From assembly GCA_014385025.1 (NCBI GenBank), contig JACRTB010000002.1, forward strand, positions 1-64,000: a stretch of 64,000 bases of DNA, written 5' to 3'. The translations under genes and the position numbers were made by a program. The stretch comes from Yanshouia hominis (GTDB taxonomy: Bacteria > Bacillota > Clostridia > Oscillospirales > Ruminococcaceae). Shown piece after piece: positions 43,135 through 52,580 of this stretch. Position 1 is the first letter of the stretch, and every line of letters begins with the position of its first letter. The notes beneath the pieces were generated by a model. The model worked only from the letters and a program-made list of their open reading frames with translations. It was not told the origin of the DNA and ran no database searches.

Positions 43135-43860
43135 TTACCATATATTTTTCAACATCATTATTAGATTATACACCACAGGTCCGAATATCGCCGGAAGATA
43201 ATTCGCGGTTTTCACCTTGGTGACGCCCATCATGTTGGTGCCGATCAGCAGCACAACACAGTAGCCGACCATGCAGATCTGTCCCAGCAGGGGCGTTCCG
43301 TCGAGCAGCGGACCCAGCATCGACGCCCCGAGGGTGATTGCCCCCTGGTAGAGAAACAGCGGGACCGCTGAAAAGATTACCCCATAGCCGAGCGAAGCCG
43401 CCATCATGACCGAAAAAATGCCATCGAGGACCGCCTTGGTGAAAAGGACGTCGGCCCGTCCGTAGAGGCCGTCCTGAATCGAGCCGAGAATCGCCATCGC
43501 CCCGACGCAGAAAAGCAGGGACGCGCTGACAAAGCCCTTTGCAAAGCCTTCCCGACCCAACCTGCGTTCAACCGTCTGACCCAGTCCGACCACCCGGTCC
43601 TCAATCCGCATCACCTCGCCGGCCATCCCGCCGAGGACCAGGCTCAGCACCAGCAGCATCCCCCCGCCGCTGGTCAGCAGCCCGTCCGGTCCGGCGGTCA
43701 GCATCTGCTCGAAGATGCCGCCCAGAGAAATCATCGCCACGCCCAGCCCGCCGGCCTGCATCGCGGCATCCTGTACCCGCTCGGGCAGCCCGCGCCTCAG
43801 GCAGAGCCCCAGAGCGCCGCCCGCCACCACGGCGGCGGCATTGACGATGGTTCCGGTCAT
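43135..43860 (-). CDS. DUF554-family membrane protein
   Basis: A 241-residue protein with about seven membrane segments. GTIVNAAAVVAGGALGL at the start, FVSASLLFCVGAMAILGSIQDGL in the middle and GVIFSAVPLFLYQGAITL are landmarks of DUF554 (YdfK/YqgA). Function unknown; a transporter role is assumed. The start overlaps the trmD stop by 4 bases, so it is the last gene of the ribosome-maturation operon here, an uncommon addition. Confidence 0.87.
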   Translation of the reverse strand: MTGTIVNAAAVVAGGALGLCLRRGLPERVQDAAMQAGGLGVAMISLGGIFEQMLTAGPDGLLTSGGGMLLVLSLVLGGMAGEVMRIEDRVVGLGQTVERRLGREGFAKGFVSASLLFCVGAMAILGSIQDGLYGRADVLFTKAVLDGIFSVMMAASLGYGVIFSAVPLFLYQGAITLGASMLGPLLDGTPLLGQICMVGYCVVLLIGTNMMGVTKVKTANYLPAIFGPVVYNLIMMLKNIW

Positions 43861-44663
43861 GGCGCATCCTCCCGCCCTTTTCCGGGCTCCCGCACTGCGT
43901 TCTTTTCCTGTTCGCTCTCTGCCGGCGGCGGGCTTTCCTCCGGGAATTTTTCCAGCAGCTTCCGGTCCTGCCGGGTCAGCTCGACCCTTTCATAGAGGTC
44001 GGGACGGCGGCGCTCGGTAATCCGCAGCGACTGCACCCGCCTCCATCCCGCGATGTTGGCGTGGTGTCCCGACAGCAGCACTTCCGGCACCCCGCGCCCC
44101 CGCCACTCGGGCGGACGGGTATACTGCGGATACTCCAGCAGTCCATTGTAATGGCTTTCCTCGGTGTAGCATTCCGCGTCCGAGAGCACCCCTTCACAGA
44201 GCCGACCGACCGCGTCGGTTACCACAAGGGCGGCCAGCTCTCCGCCGGTGAGCACATAGTCCCCGATGGAAAGCTCCTCATCCACCAGCTCCTCAATGAA
44301 CCGCTCGTCCACTCCCTCGTAGTGGCCGCAGACGAGCAGGAGGTATTCCTTCCGCGAAAGCTCGATCGCCTTCTGCTGTGTGAACACCCTGCCCTTCGGG
44401 GAGAGGTAGATGATATGGGGCTTCTTTTGGTTCCTGCGCGCCGCGTCCTCGCAGCAGCGCGCGAGCGGCTCGGCCTCGATCACCATTCCCATGCCGCCGC
44501 CGTAGGGGGTGTCATCCACCCGGTGAAAGCGGTCATCCGAATAATCCCGGATGTTGATGCACGCGATCTCGAGCTTCCCCGCCCGGCGCGCGCGGCCGAT
44601 GATGCTTTCATCCGCAACCCGCTCGCACATTTCGGGGAAGAGGGTGGCAATCTCAATCCTCAT
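43857..44663 (-). CDS. trmD: tRNA (guanine(37)-N(1))-methyltransferase
   Basis: A 268-residue SPOUT methyltransferase that methylates G37 next to the anticodon and prevents frameshifting. IATLFPEMCERV at the start, the SAM knot LVCGHYEGVDERF and SIGDYVLTGGELAALV are present. The C-terminal helical domain ends in an acidic/basic extension. I chose ATG 44663, which overlaps the rimM stop by 11 bases; a TTG at 44669 is an alternative. Confidence 0.96.
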   Translation of the reverse strand: MRIEIATLFPEMCERVADESIIGRARRAGKLEIACINIRDYSDDRFHRVDDTPYGGGMGMVIEAEPLARCCEDAARRNQKKPHIIYLSPKGRVFTQQKAIELSRKEYLLLVCGHYEGVDERFIEELVDEELSIGDYVLTGGELAALVVTDAVGRLCEGVLSDAECYTEESHYNGLLEYPQYTRPPEWRGRGVPEVLLSGHHANIAGWRRVQSLRITERRRPDLYERVELTRQDRKLLEKFPEESPPPAESEQEKNAVREPGKGREDAP

Positions 44664-45168
44664 CGTCAAACAGCCCTTTCAGCGGCCGGATCGACATCCG
44701 GTTCTGCTCGAGGTCGGTTGAAACCACCACGTCGCTGATGACCGGAATCAGCCACACCCTGCCATCCGGGAAGGTGATGTGGTAGACGTCGTTGGCGCCG
44801 GTCTCGCTGACGTCGGACAGCACCCCATAGGGATGCCCGTCGTCGGCATCGACCACCTCCATCCCAAGGAGGTCCTGAATAAAGTATTCCCCTTCCTCCA
44901 GCGGCATGTCCTCCCGCGCGACCCAGAGCACCCGGCCGCGCAGTGCCTGCGCCTGCTCAACGGTATCGACTCCCCGGAGCTTCAGAAGCACCACATTCTT
45001 GTGCGCGCGTGCGCGCAGCACCTCGGCCGGTGCGGCCCCGCCGTCGAAATAAAGGGTTTTGATTCCCTCGAGGTCCTCCGGAGAATCACACCAGGGCTGC
45101 ACCCGCATCTCTCCGAGCACTCCGTGGGTGGAAACGATCTTGCCGCATTCCAGAAAAGGCTTCCTCAT
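44653..45168 (-). CDS. rimM: 16S rRNA processing protein RimM
   Basis: A 171-residue ribosome maturation factor for the 30S head. The N-terminal beta barrel has ECGKIVSTHGVLGEMRVQPW. The PRC-barrel half has LLGMEVVDADDGHPYGVLSDV and VWLIPVISDVVVSTDLEQNRM. Full length, with overlapping trmD. A hairpin upstream (45195-45239) separates it from khpA. Confidence 0.95.
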   Translation of the reverse strand: MRKPFLECGKIVSTHGVLGEMRVQPWCDSPEDLEGIKTLYFDGGAAPAEVLRARAHKNVVLLKLRGVDTVEQAQALRGRVLWVAREDMPLEEGEYFIQDLLGMEVVDADDGHPYGVLSDVSETGANDVYHITFPDGRVWLIPVISDVVVSTDLEQNRMSIRPLKGLFDDED

Positions 45169-45194
45169 ACCTTACTCCTTTCGAGACTAAAAAA

Positions 45195-45239
45195 ACGCCG
45201 CGCTGCGAAATGCGTTTTCTGCAAATCGCCGCACGGCGT
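45195..45239 (-). promoter_or_regulatory. Attenuator-like hairpin between khpA and rimM
   Basis: ACGCCGCGC pairs with GCACGGCGT (one G-U) around a long, partly structured loop, and on the minus strand is followed directly by TTTTTTTAG. It looks like an intrinsic terminator in the middle of the operon and may lower rimM-trmD expression relative to rpsP. Confidence 0.6.
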
Positions 45240-45273
45240 CCCTTTTGCTGCGGCCCGCGCAGGCCGGCGGCGG

Positions 45274-45507
45274 TCAGTCAATCTCGACGATCGACTTCTC
45301 CCCCGTCTGGCCAGCCGACGCCCGCACAATGGTGCGGATCGCCTTGGCGATCCGGCCCTGCTTGCCGATGACGCGTCCCATGTCCTGAGGGCCGACGTGC
45401 AGGTGGTAAACCACCGTCCGGTCCTCGGTCGTGGGGCCGACCGTAACGGTCACCGCGTCCTTGTCCTCAACAAGCCCTTTGGCAATGATGCTGATTAACT
45501 CTTCCAT
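45274..45507 (-). CDS. khpA: KH-domain RNA-binding protein KhpA
   Basis: A 77-residue protein that is essentially one KH domain: the GxxG loop is in MGRVIGKQGRIAKAIRTIV. It binds RNA, usually with KhpB, and affects cell division and envelope in Firmicutes. ATG 45507 has GGAGG 6 bases upstream; a longer start at 45519 would overlap that site. Position between rpsP and rimM is conserved. Confidence 0.92.
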   Translation of the reverse strand: MEELISIIAKGLVEDKDAVTVTVGPTTEDRTVVYHLHVGPQDMGRVIGKQGRIAKAIRTIVRASAGQTGEKSIVEID

Positions 45508-45525
45508 CCTGCCCTCCATTGCTGC

Positions 45526-45768
45526 TTACAGCAGGTCGTTCTTCTTCATCAGAGCCCGCACCGTATCGGTGGGCTGGGCGCCGTTCGCGATCCACTTCTT
45601 CGCCTTCTCGGCGTCGATCTTGATCACCGAAGGCTCGCGGGTGGGGTCGTAGACGCCGATCTCCTCGATGAATCTGCCGTCGCGGGGATATCTGGAATCC
45701 GCAACCACAATTCTGTAGAAAGGAGCCTTCTTGGCGCCCATACGGCGAAGTCTTATTTTAACAGCCAT
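45526..45768 (-). CDS. rpsP: Ribosomal protein bS16
   Basis: An 80-residue small-subunit protein: [20 protein letters not shown] at the start, [20 protein letters not shown], and [18 protein letters not shown] at the end. ATG 45768 follows CAGGAGGTGAC. It lies 90 bases after ffh. Confidence 0.97.
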   Translation of the reverse strand: MAVKIRLRRMGAKKAPFYRIVVADSRYPRDGRFIEEIGVYDPTREPSVIKIDAEKAKKWIANGAQPTDTVRALMKKNDLL

Positions 45769-45858
45769 TTCTGTCACCTCCTGAAATTTTTTCCTCTTAA
45801 CATCTATTTTCACCCGATGGGGTAAAAACCATACAAACGGCCGCCGGCGAGCGGGGCC

Positions 45859-47187
45859 TCAGAAGGGCAGCGCGCCCCGTCCGAACATTCCTCTTCCCTT
45901 CTTGGAGTTGAGGGTTTTCATCATCTTCTGCATCTGTTCAAACTGCCGCAGAATCCGGTTGACATCCTCGACCCGGGTGCCGCTTCCCGCCGCGATGCGG
46001 CGTTTGCGCTTGGGGTCGATGATCGAGGGCTTGTCGCGCTCGGCGGGGGTCATCGAGAAGATAATCGCTTCCATCTTCTTCATTTCCTTCTCGCCGCGCT
46101 GGGCGTCCTCGTCGTTGACCTTGACGCCGGGAATCATTCCGAGCACCTGTCCGAGCGGCCCCATTCCCTGAATTTGCTTCATCTGATCGAGCAGATCGGT
46201 CAGGGTAAACGCGTTTTTGCGCATCTTCTGCGCGAGGGCCTCGGCCTTTTTTTCGTCCACCGCGTCCTGAGCCTTTTCGACGAGGGTGAGCACGTCGCCC
46301 ATCCCGAGGATTCGGGAGGCCATACGGTCCGGATAGAACGCTTCGAGCTGGTCGAGCCGTTCGCCGACACCGACAAACTTGATCGGCTTGCCGGTGACCG
46401 CGCGGACCGAGAGCGCCGCGCCGCCGCGGGTATCGCCGTCGAGCTTGGTGAGGATGACGCCGCTGATGTCGAGCCGCTCATCAAAGGCTTTCGCCACATT
46501 GACCGCGTCCTGACCGGTCATCGCATCGACCACCAGCAGGATTTCATGCGGGCCGACCGTCTCCTTGATGCGGGTGAGCTCCTCCATGAGCTGTTCATCG
46601 ACATGCAGCCGCCCGGCGGTGTCGAGGATCACAAGATCATCGCCGTGATCCTTCGCGCGCATGATCGCGCGGCGCGCGATTTCAACCGGGTCACCCTGCC
46701 CCATCTCAAAGACCGGGACTCCGACCTGTTCCCCGACCACCTGAAGCTGCTTGATGGCGGCGGGACGGTAAACGTCGCAGGCGACCAGCAGCGGCCGTTT
46801 TCCCTGCGATTTGAAGTATTTGGCCAGTTTTGCGCAATGGGTGGTTTTGCCGGAGCCCTGCAGCCCGCACATCATCAGGATGGTGGGCAGACGGTTTGAG
46901 AAGCGCACCCGGACATTTTCGCTTCCCATCAGGGCAGTCATCTCGTCTTTGACGATCTTGATAACCTGCTGGGCGGGGGTCAGGCTCTCGAGAACCTCGG
47001 AGCCGACCGCGCGCTCGGAGACGGCGGCGACAAAATCCTTGGTAACTTTATAGTTGACGTCGGCCTCGAGAAGCGCCAGGCGCACCTCGCGCATGACCTC
47101 CTTGATATCCGACTCCTTGAGTTTGCCGCGGGCCTTCAGGCGCTTGAATACGGCGTTTAGTTTATCGGAAAGACCTTCAAAAGCCAT
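45859..47187 (-). CDS. ffh: Signal recognition particle GTPase Ffh
   Basis: The 442-residue SRP54 protein that binds signal peptides and 4.5S/6S RNA and docks with FtsY. NG domain: G1 GLQGSGKTTHCAKLA (the usual T-A is H-C here), ACDVYRPAAIKQL, DTAGRLHVDEQLM, and TKLDGDTRGGAALS. The M domain has the RNA-binding SGTRVEDVNRIL and a short Met-rich tail. ATG 47187 has GGGAGGAA upstream. It is separated from ylxM by 25 bases. Confidence 0.97.
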   Translation of the reverse strand: MAFEGLSDKLNAVFKRLKARGKLKESDIKEVMREVRLALLEADVNYKVTKDFVAAVSERAVGSEVLESLTPAQQVIKIVKDEMTALMGSENVRVRFSNRLPTILMMCGLQGSGKTTHCAKLAKYFKSQGKRPLLVACDVYRPAAIKQLQVVGEQVGVPVFEMGQGDPVEIARRAIMRAKDHGDDLVILDTAGRLHVDEQLMEELTRIKETVGPHEILLVVDAMTGQDAVNVAKAFDERLDISGVILTKLDGDTRGGAALSVRAVTGKPIKFVGVGERLDQLEAFYPDRMASRILGMGDVLTLVEKAQDAVDEKKAEALAQKMRKNAFTLTDLLDQMKQIQGMGPLGQVLGMIPGVKVNDEDAQRGEKEMKKMEAIIFSMTPAERDKPSIIDPKRKRRIAAGSGTRVEDVNRILRQFEQMQKMMKTLNSKKGRGMFGRGALPF

Positions 47188-47212
47188 GGATTTCCTCCCA
47201 AGCAATCATCTG

Positions 47213-47578
47213 TCAGAGCTCCGCGATCCCGCGCGTCAGCCGGGCAATCGCCTTGGCGCGCTGGGTGATCTCCCCGCTTCCGCAAAGGCGCTGGTTGACC
47301 TGCTCGATCTCAAAGACATTCTTCGAAATCTCGTCGAGCTTTCCCTTGATCTCGGTGAAGCGCTGGGCGAGGCCCAACCGTTCCTCAAACTCGGTGAGCT
47401 GCCCCTCGGCCCGTTTGATCGAATCGCGCACCCCCTGCCGGGTGATTCCCGAAAGGGCGGCGATTTCGGCAAGCGAGAGGTCCTCGTTGTAGTAAAGCTC
47501 GATGACCTCCTGCTGCTTTTCGGTCAGCAGGTCGCCATAGAAGTCGTAAAGAACGGTGATTTCCAGATTCTTTGCCAC
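47213..47578 (-). CDS. ylxM: YlxM-family SRP-operon helix-turn-helix protein
   Basis: A 121-residue protein with a sigma-70 region 4-like helix-turn-helix (YGDLLTEKQQEVIELYY...LSLAEIAALSGITRQGVRDSIKR). A helical C terminus follows. YlxM proteins stimulate SRP GTPase assembly or act as regulators. First gene of the operon, behind a near-perfect promoter. Confidence 0.92.
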   Translation of the reverse strand: MAKNLEITVLYDFYGDLLTEKQQEVIELYYNEDLSLAEIAALSGITRQGVRDSIKRAEGQLTEFEERLGLAQRFTEIKGKLDEISKNVFEIEQVNQRLCGSGEITQRAKAIARLTRGIAEL

Positions 47579-47625
47579 AGCGCGCCCCCTCCGAATGAAC
47601 CAAACTGCCCCTGACTGCTTTCAAG

Positions 47626-47654
47626 ATTATATCGGATCATACGCAAAGTGTCAA
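47626..47654 (-). promoter_or_regulatory. Strong promoter of the ylxM-ffh-rpsP operon
   Basis: Minus strand TTGACA (47654-47649), 17-base spacer, TATAAT (47631-47626): exact consensus for the housekeeping sigma factor. Confidence 0.85.
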
Positions 47655-47968
47655 GTATTTTCTCTTTACATTTCATCACAAAATATGCTCCTTTTCCGTG
47701 TCTGCTCCACAACAGGCTGTACAAAAGCGGAAAATCCGCCCGACTCCGACTTTTTTCTCAAACAGCCTGGATCCGGGAAGGGTATTTTCATCCGGTTTCC
47801 GCGGCGCCGAGGCCCTTCTGACAGGGGGAGGGTTCTTTTCATTCTGCCGCCGCGGTATTTCTAAAATTTTTTTGAAAACGGTGCAACATTCTCTTCCGCT
47901 GATCTGTATTATGAGCAGAACCGCCGGTCAGCGGCGGGTCAACGCAAAACAGGAAGGAAGTATTCTTA
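47655..47968. other. Intergenic stretch upstream of the lipoprotein-sigma module
   Basis: No supported gene in about 310 bases. Near 47,878 GTGCAACATT resembles the AAC-containing -35 element of ECF-sigma promoters and lies upstream of the lipoprotein gene. No matching -10 element could be fixed by eye. Confidence 0.35.
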
Positions 47969-48511
47969 ATGAAAAAGATCGTTGTTTTTTCTCTGTGCGC
48001 CGTCATGGCGCTTTCCCTCGCCGCCTGCGGAGGAAAGCCGGATTCCTTCGCGCCCCAGCCCGCGTCCGTCCCGCCGGAGATTTCATTCTCTTCCGAATCC
48101 ATGATGGGAGAGACCGTTCAGATTCCCAATCCCTTTGTTGAATGCGAAACCCTCGGCGAAGCGGAGAAGCTGGCCGGTTTTTCCATCTCGGTTCCCGAGA
48201 AGATTTCCGACCAGACCGGGGAACGCTTGATTCAGGCTGTCAAAGATGATTTAATTGAAGTGATTTACCATAGCGGCGAAGAAGAGGTCAGAATCCGCAA
48301 AGCCCCCGGCAGCGAAGACATCAGCGGCGACCACAACGAGTATGCGGAGAGCGCCGACGAAACGGTGGATGACCTTCGGGTCACCATGCGCGGAGAAGGG
48401 GGTCTGGTCCGCGCCGCGTTCTGGACCGACGGAGATTTCTCCTTCTCGATCACAAGCTCCCAGGGACTCAGCCGGGAGGATGCCGCCGCTCTGGTCCGTT
48501 CGGTACAATAA
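47969..48511 (+). CDS. Lipoprotein related to the anti-sigma sensor domain
   Basis: A 180-residue lipoprotein (lipobox LAACGGK). Its extracytoplasmic part (about 45-180) matches the C-terminal domain of the anti-sigma protein at 49143-49754 in order. Both have PxxxECxxxGE and a GF(S/P)(I/V)S start. Both then have (I/V)RKAPGSEDISGDHNEY versus FRKSAGTGDNSGDYNRY, and finally the aromatic TDGDFSFSIT versus SDGTYAYSLS strand. The fold resembles DUF4367-type sensor domains. It is 48 bases upstream of the sigma gene, presumably in the same operon. A role as ligand binder or competitor for the sensor is inferred. Confidence 0.75.
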   Translation: MKKIVVFSLCAVMALSLAACGGKPDSFAPQPASVPPEISFSSESMMGETVQIPNPFVECETLGEAEKLAGFSISVPEKISDQTGERLIQAVKDDLIEVIYHSGEEEVRIRKAPGSEDISGDHNEYAESADETVDDLRVTMRGEGGLVRAAFWTDGDFSFSITSSQGLSREDAAALVRSVQ

Positions 48512-48559
48512 GCGCAATCAAATCACTTCGCGCATTTCCATTTCAGGAGGAACGATGCA

Positions 48560-49165
48560 ATGGAACTCTGCCTGAAGCAGACGGCGGGCTTCGCACGAAC
48601 TGCCGGAGAGCTCTGGAAAGCGCTTCTGCGCTTCGCCGCAAAAAGCGTCCTGCCCTTCAGCTCGGGCGAAAGCCGCGAGGCTCTCAACCAGAGGGCCGAG
48701 GAAATCCTTGACCGCCATGGAAACAACATTCTGCGCTTCGCCTACTCTTATCTTCACAACATGAGCGACGCCGAGGAGGTTTTGCAGGATACCCTTCTGC
48801 AGCTGCTCAGAAAAGCCCCGGCCTTTGAAAACAGCAGTCATGAAAAAGCGTGGCTGCTGCGGGTCGCGGCCAATCTCTGCAAAAACCGGATCAGCTACAA
48901 CCGGATCCGGCGGACGGACGAGCTGGATGACACGCTCGCCGCCGAGGAGCAGGAGGACCTGTCCTTCGTCTGGGAAGCGGTCAAATCGCTGCCGGAACAG
49001 TATCGCGAGGTCATCCATCTGTTTTATTACGAGGGCTACCCCGCGGCCCGGATTGCGGAAATTCTCGGCAGAAACGAAGCAACCGTGCGCTCCCACCTGC
49101 ACCGCGGCCGGGAAAAGCTCCGCGAGGTTTTAAAGGAGGCGTATGACTTTGAGGAAACGGTATGA
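48560..49165 (+). CDS. ECF-type sigma factor
   Basis: A 201-residue sigma factor. After an N-terminal extension of about 40 residues come region 2 (ILRFAYSYLHNMSDAEEVLQDT) and region 4 (LPEQYREVIHLFYYEGYPAARIA with the helix-turn-helix NEATVRSHLHRGREKL). It has no region 3, as expected for ECF factors. The stop overlaps the anti-sigma start by 23 bases, which favours equal synthesis of both. Confidence 0.92.
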   Translation: MELCLKQTAGFARTAGELWKALLRFAAKSVLPFSSGESREALNQRAEEILDRHGNNILRFAYSYLHNMSDAEEVLQDTLLQLLRKAPAFENSSHEKAWLLRVAANLCKNRISYNRIRRTDELDDTLAAEEQEDLSFVWEAVKSLPEQYREVIHLFYYEGYPAARIAEILGRNEATVRSHLHRGREKLREVLKEAYDFEETV

Positions 49166-49754
49166 AGTCATTATGGAACATATTACAGTGACCGATGAAA
49201 TGCGCCGCAGAATTCTCGCGAACATCCAGTCTCCCGCCTCTCCCCGCTGCGGAAGACCGACGGTGCGAAAGATGCTCGCGGCCGCCGCCTGTCTGGTCCT
49301 GATTCTGGCGGGAGCGGCGCTTCTCCCCCGCTCCTTTACCGAGGAAACGGTCATACCGCCGGTGCAGACAACGCCCGAACTGACCGAATGCGCCTCGGCC
49401 GGCGAGCTGTCCGGCGCGGTGGGCTTCCCCGTCTCGGACCTGCCCGTGCTCCCGTTTGAAGCAACGGAGGTTTCTTACCTCTCGCTCTGGGGCGAGCTTG
49501 CCCAGATCCAGTATCTCGGCGCGGAGGAACAGGCGGTCTTCCGGAAATCGGCCGGAACCGGAGACAACTCCGGCGACTACAATCGATACGAAACGGCGAA
49601 AGAAATCTCGGTGCGTGGAAACACCGTCACCCTCAAAGGAAACGGCGGCTACTGCCTGGCCGTCTGGTCGGACGGAACCTACGCCTATTCTCTTTCCCTC
49701 TCTTTTGAACTCCCGGCGGAGCAGTGGAGCGAACTCGTCGCGGCGGTTCGCTGA
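49143..49754 (+). CDS. Membrane-anchored anti-sigma factor with sensor domain
   Basis: A 203-residue protein. The cytoplasmic part (1-42) is short and has no HxxxCxxC zinc motif. One membrane segment (about 44-61, MLAAAACLVLILAGAALL) leads to an extracytoplasmic domain related to the upstream lipoprotein. The order sigma then transmembrane partner is typical of ECF sigma/anti-sigma pairs. The ribosome site AAAGGAGG lies inside the sigma gene. Signal unknown. Confidence 0.82.
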   Translation: MTLRKRYEVIMEHITVTDEMRRRILANIQSPASPRCGRPTVRKMLAAAACLVLILAGAALLPRSFTEETVIPPVQTTPELTECASAGELSGAVGFPVSDLPVLPFEATEVSYLSLWGELAQIQYLGAEEQAVFRKSAGTGDNSGDYNRYETAKEISVRGNTVTLKGNGGYCLAVWSDGTYAYSLSLSFELPAEQWSELVAAVR

Positions 49755-49769
49755 TCCTCCAGCCGGAGC

Positions 49770-49879
49770 ACTGCCTGAATGGGTGAAAGGGGCGGCATCT
49801 TCCGGATACGCGTTTGCCGCCATGGCAATGGCACACTGCATGAATGGGTGAAAGGAGCGGCTGCTCCTTTCACCCATTC
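49770..49879 (+). terminator. Terminator with a duplicated 5' arm behind the anti-sigma gene
   Basis: Functional hairpin GAATGGGTGAAAGGAGC (49842-49858) with GCTCCTTTCACCCATTC (49863-49879), loop GGCT. A 65-base upstream offset repeats the left arm (GAATGGGTGAAAGGGGC, 49778-49794) with its context (CACTGCCTGAATG versus CACTGCATGAATG). Either left arm could pair with the single right arm. Confidence 0.75.
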
Positions 49880-49994
49880 TTCAGATTTCCTGCCTTGACA
49901 CCGGCGCGCGGCGGATGATATTCTGAAAAAGATAAAGAAAAGGCAGTATCTGACAACTTAACGTCTGGATACCGCTCAACTTGACTTGATATGC

Positions 49995-50204
49995 TTACTT
50001 TGATTTACGGTTAAAGATCGGGATTACTTGTATACTTGCATCGTCGGCCCATTCCAGTATTGTATTGACCGCGCCGCGTGTGATCGCCGTATCTTCTTTA
50101 ACCTGCGCTAGGTCCTCTTTAAGTTGGCTTATGTCCTCTTTGATCGGCTTCAATTTTAAGTCCATCAGATCGGCCATAGCTTGCAGCATTTCTTTGTCTG
50201 TCAT
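49995..50204 (-). CDS. Small coiled-coil protein
   Basis: A 69-residue protein: after MTDKEMLQAMADLMDLKL, a heptad-rich helix (PIKEDISQLKEDLAQVKEDT) and ITRGAVNTILEWADDA. Similar short coiled-coil proteins with the Met-rich start and the ITR-AVNTLIEW end are common in Clostridia; function is unknown to me. It is more AT-rich than the neighbours. ATG 50204 with GAAGGGTG upstream. Confidence 0.6.
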   Translation of the reverse strand: MTDKEMLQAMADLMDLKLKPIKEDISQLKEDLAQVKEDTAITRGAVNTILEWADDASIQVIPIFNRKSK

Positions 50205-50314
50205 ATGTATCACCCTTCGTTATTGTAGCATGGCGGGAGTGATAAATCAATGCACAAGTTAGTTTGATTACGGCATCCCGAAGGCTGTCAAATTCAGGGA
50301 AAGAAGGACGAACA

Positions 50315-51272
<958 letters not shown>

Positions 51273-51283
<11 letters not shown>

Positions 51284-52580
51284 GCGGGAGCAGGGGCGCA
51301 CCGCGATCGGCCTGCGGTCGAGCTGGATTGTCAGCACAGGCCTTCTCTGGACCTTTGCCGCGCTGGCGGTGCTGGCCATCCTCGCCCGGATGGGGGCGCT
51401 GGCCTCGCTGCTCGTCTTTCTTCTTTTGATTGGGCTGACCTCCCGCCTCTGGGGAGAGCGCGCGCTGCACCGGGTGCTCTTTTCGGTGCGCGGCGAACCC
51501 GCCCGGCTTTTTCCCGGGGAGGAAACCACCCTCGAATGGACGGTGGAAAATGATAAGTTTCTGCCGCTGATCTGGCTGGAGCTCTCGATGCCGCTGCCGC
51601 CTTACTCCCCTCTCTGGCCCGAGGGGGACGAGGGTCTGCGTCTCTTTGACGAGCCGCAGGCCGAAGGCTCGGTGTTCTGCGCACAGGAGTTCTCCCGGCG
51701 GTTTGCCTTTCTGATGTCCCATCAGAAGCTCTGCTGGCACGCGGTCTGGACCGCGAAGCGGCGTGGCCTCTTCACCCACGACCGCCTGCGGATCTGCTCG
51801 GGGGACGGTCTCGGGCTCGCCCAGACCGAACGCCCGGCGGCTTCCGGCGCGCCCGTCATCGCCGTCTACCCCCGCGTTCAGAATGTTTCGATCGAGCCGT
51901 TCCTGCGCAATCTTTGGGAGGCCTCGGGCGACGCGAAGGGTTATCTCGAGGACCCCACCGTCATCAAGGGAAGCCGCGCCTACCAGCCCTCCGATCCGTG
52001 GAAGCGAATCAACTGGCGGCTGGCCGCGCGCGGGCTTCCCCTTTCGGTCAATCTGCCGGAGACGATTCTGCCGAAGTCGGCCCACTTCATCGTTGACGGC
52101 GAGAGCTTCGGCGGCGGGAAGCCCGATGCGGAGGGCTTTGAGGAAGCTCTCAGCATCCTCGCCTCGGTACTGGTGGGGCTGGACGGCGCACAGGTGCGCT
52201 GCGGGCTGACCCTTCCGGCGGGCCGCGCGGGCAGACCCCGCACCCTTCCCTGCGGCACCCCCGTGGAGGAGCTGCTCTTCGCCCTCGCCGGTTACGATTT
52301 CCTGCCGCCCGGCCCACCGGAGGGCGCCGATAACGAGCCTCCGCCCGCGAAGCCTTCCCGCTTCGACCTGGTTCCCGCCCTCGAGGCGTGCGCTGCGGCC
52401 GGACGCTGCTATTATCTCACCCGCGGCCTCACAAAGCTCGGCGGCCGCCTGTTGGAGCGGCTTGAGCCTTCCTCTCTCGTGCTGATGCCGATGCTGCCGC
52501 CCGATTCCGCGCGGCCCTCCGCCTTCGGCGCGGATATTCTGCCGCTGCCCGGACTCAAACGGGAGGTGCGCCATGTCTGA
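51273..52580 (+). CDS. DUF58-domain protein
   Basis: A 435-residue protein with two N-terminal membrane segments (about 18-56). An extracytoplasmic/cytoplasmic beta part follows, then the DUF58 motif (SRAYQPSDPWKRINWRLAAR, about 228-247), the standard partner of MoxR ATPases. GTG start overlapping the moxR stop by 11 bases. Its last 33 codons and stop lie in the first of three identical 124-bp repeats; the stop overlaps an ATG in each copy. Confidence 0.88.
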
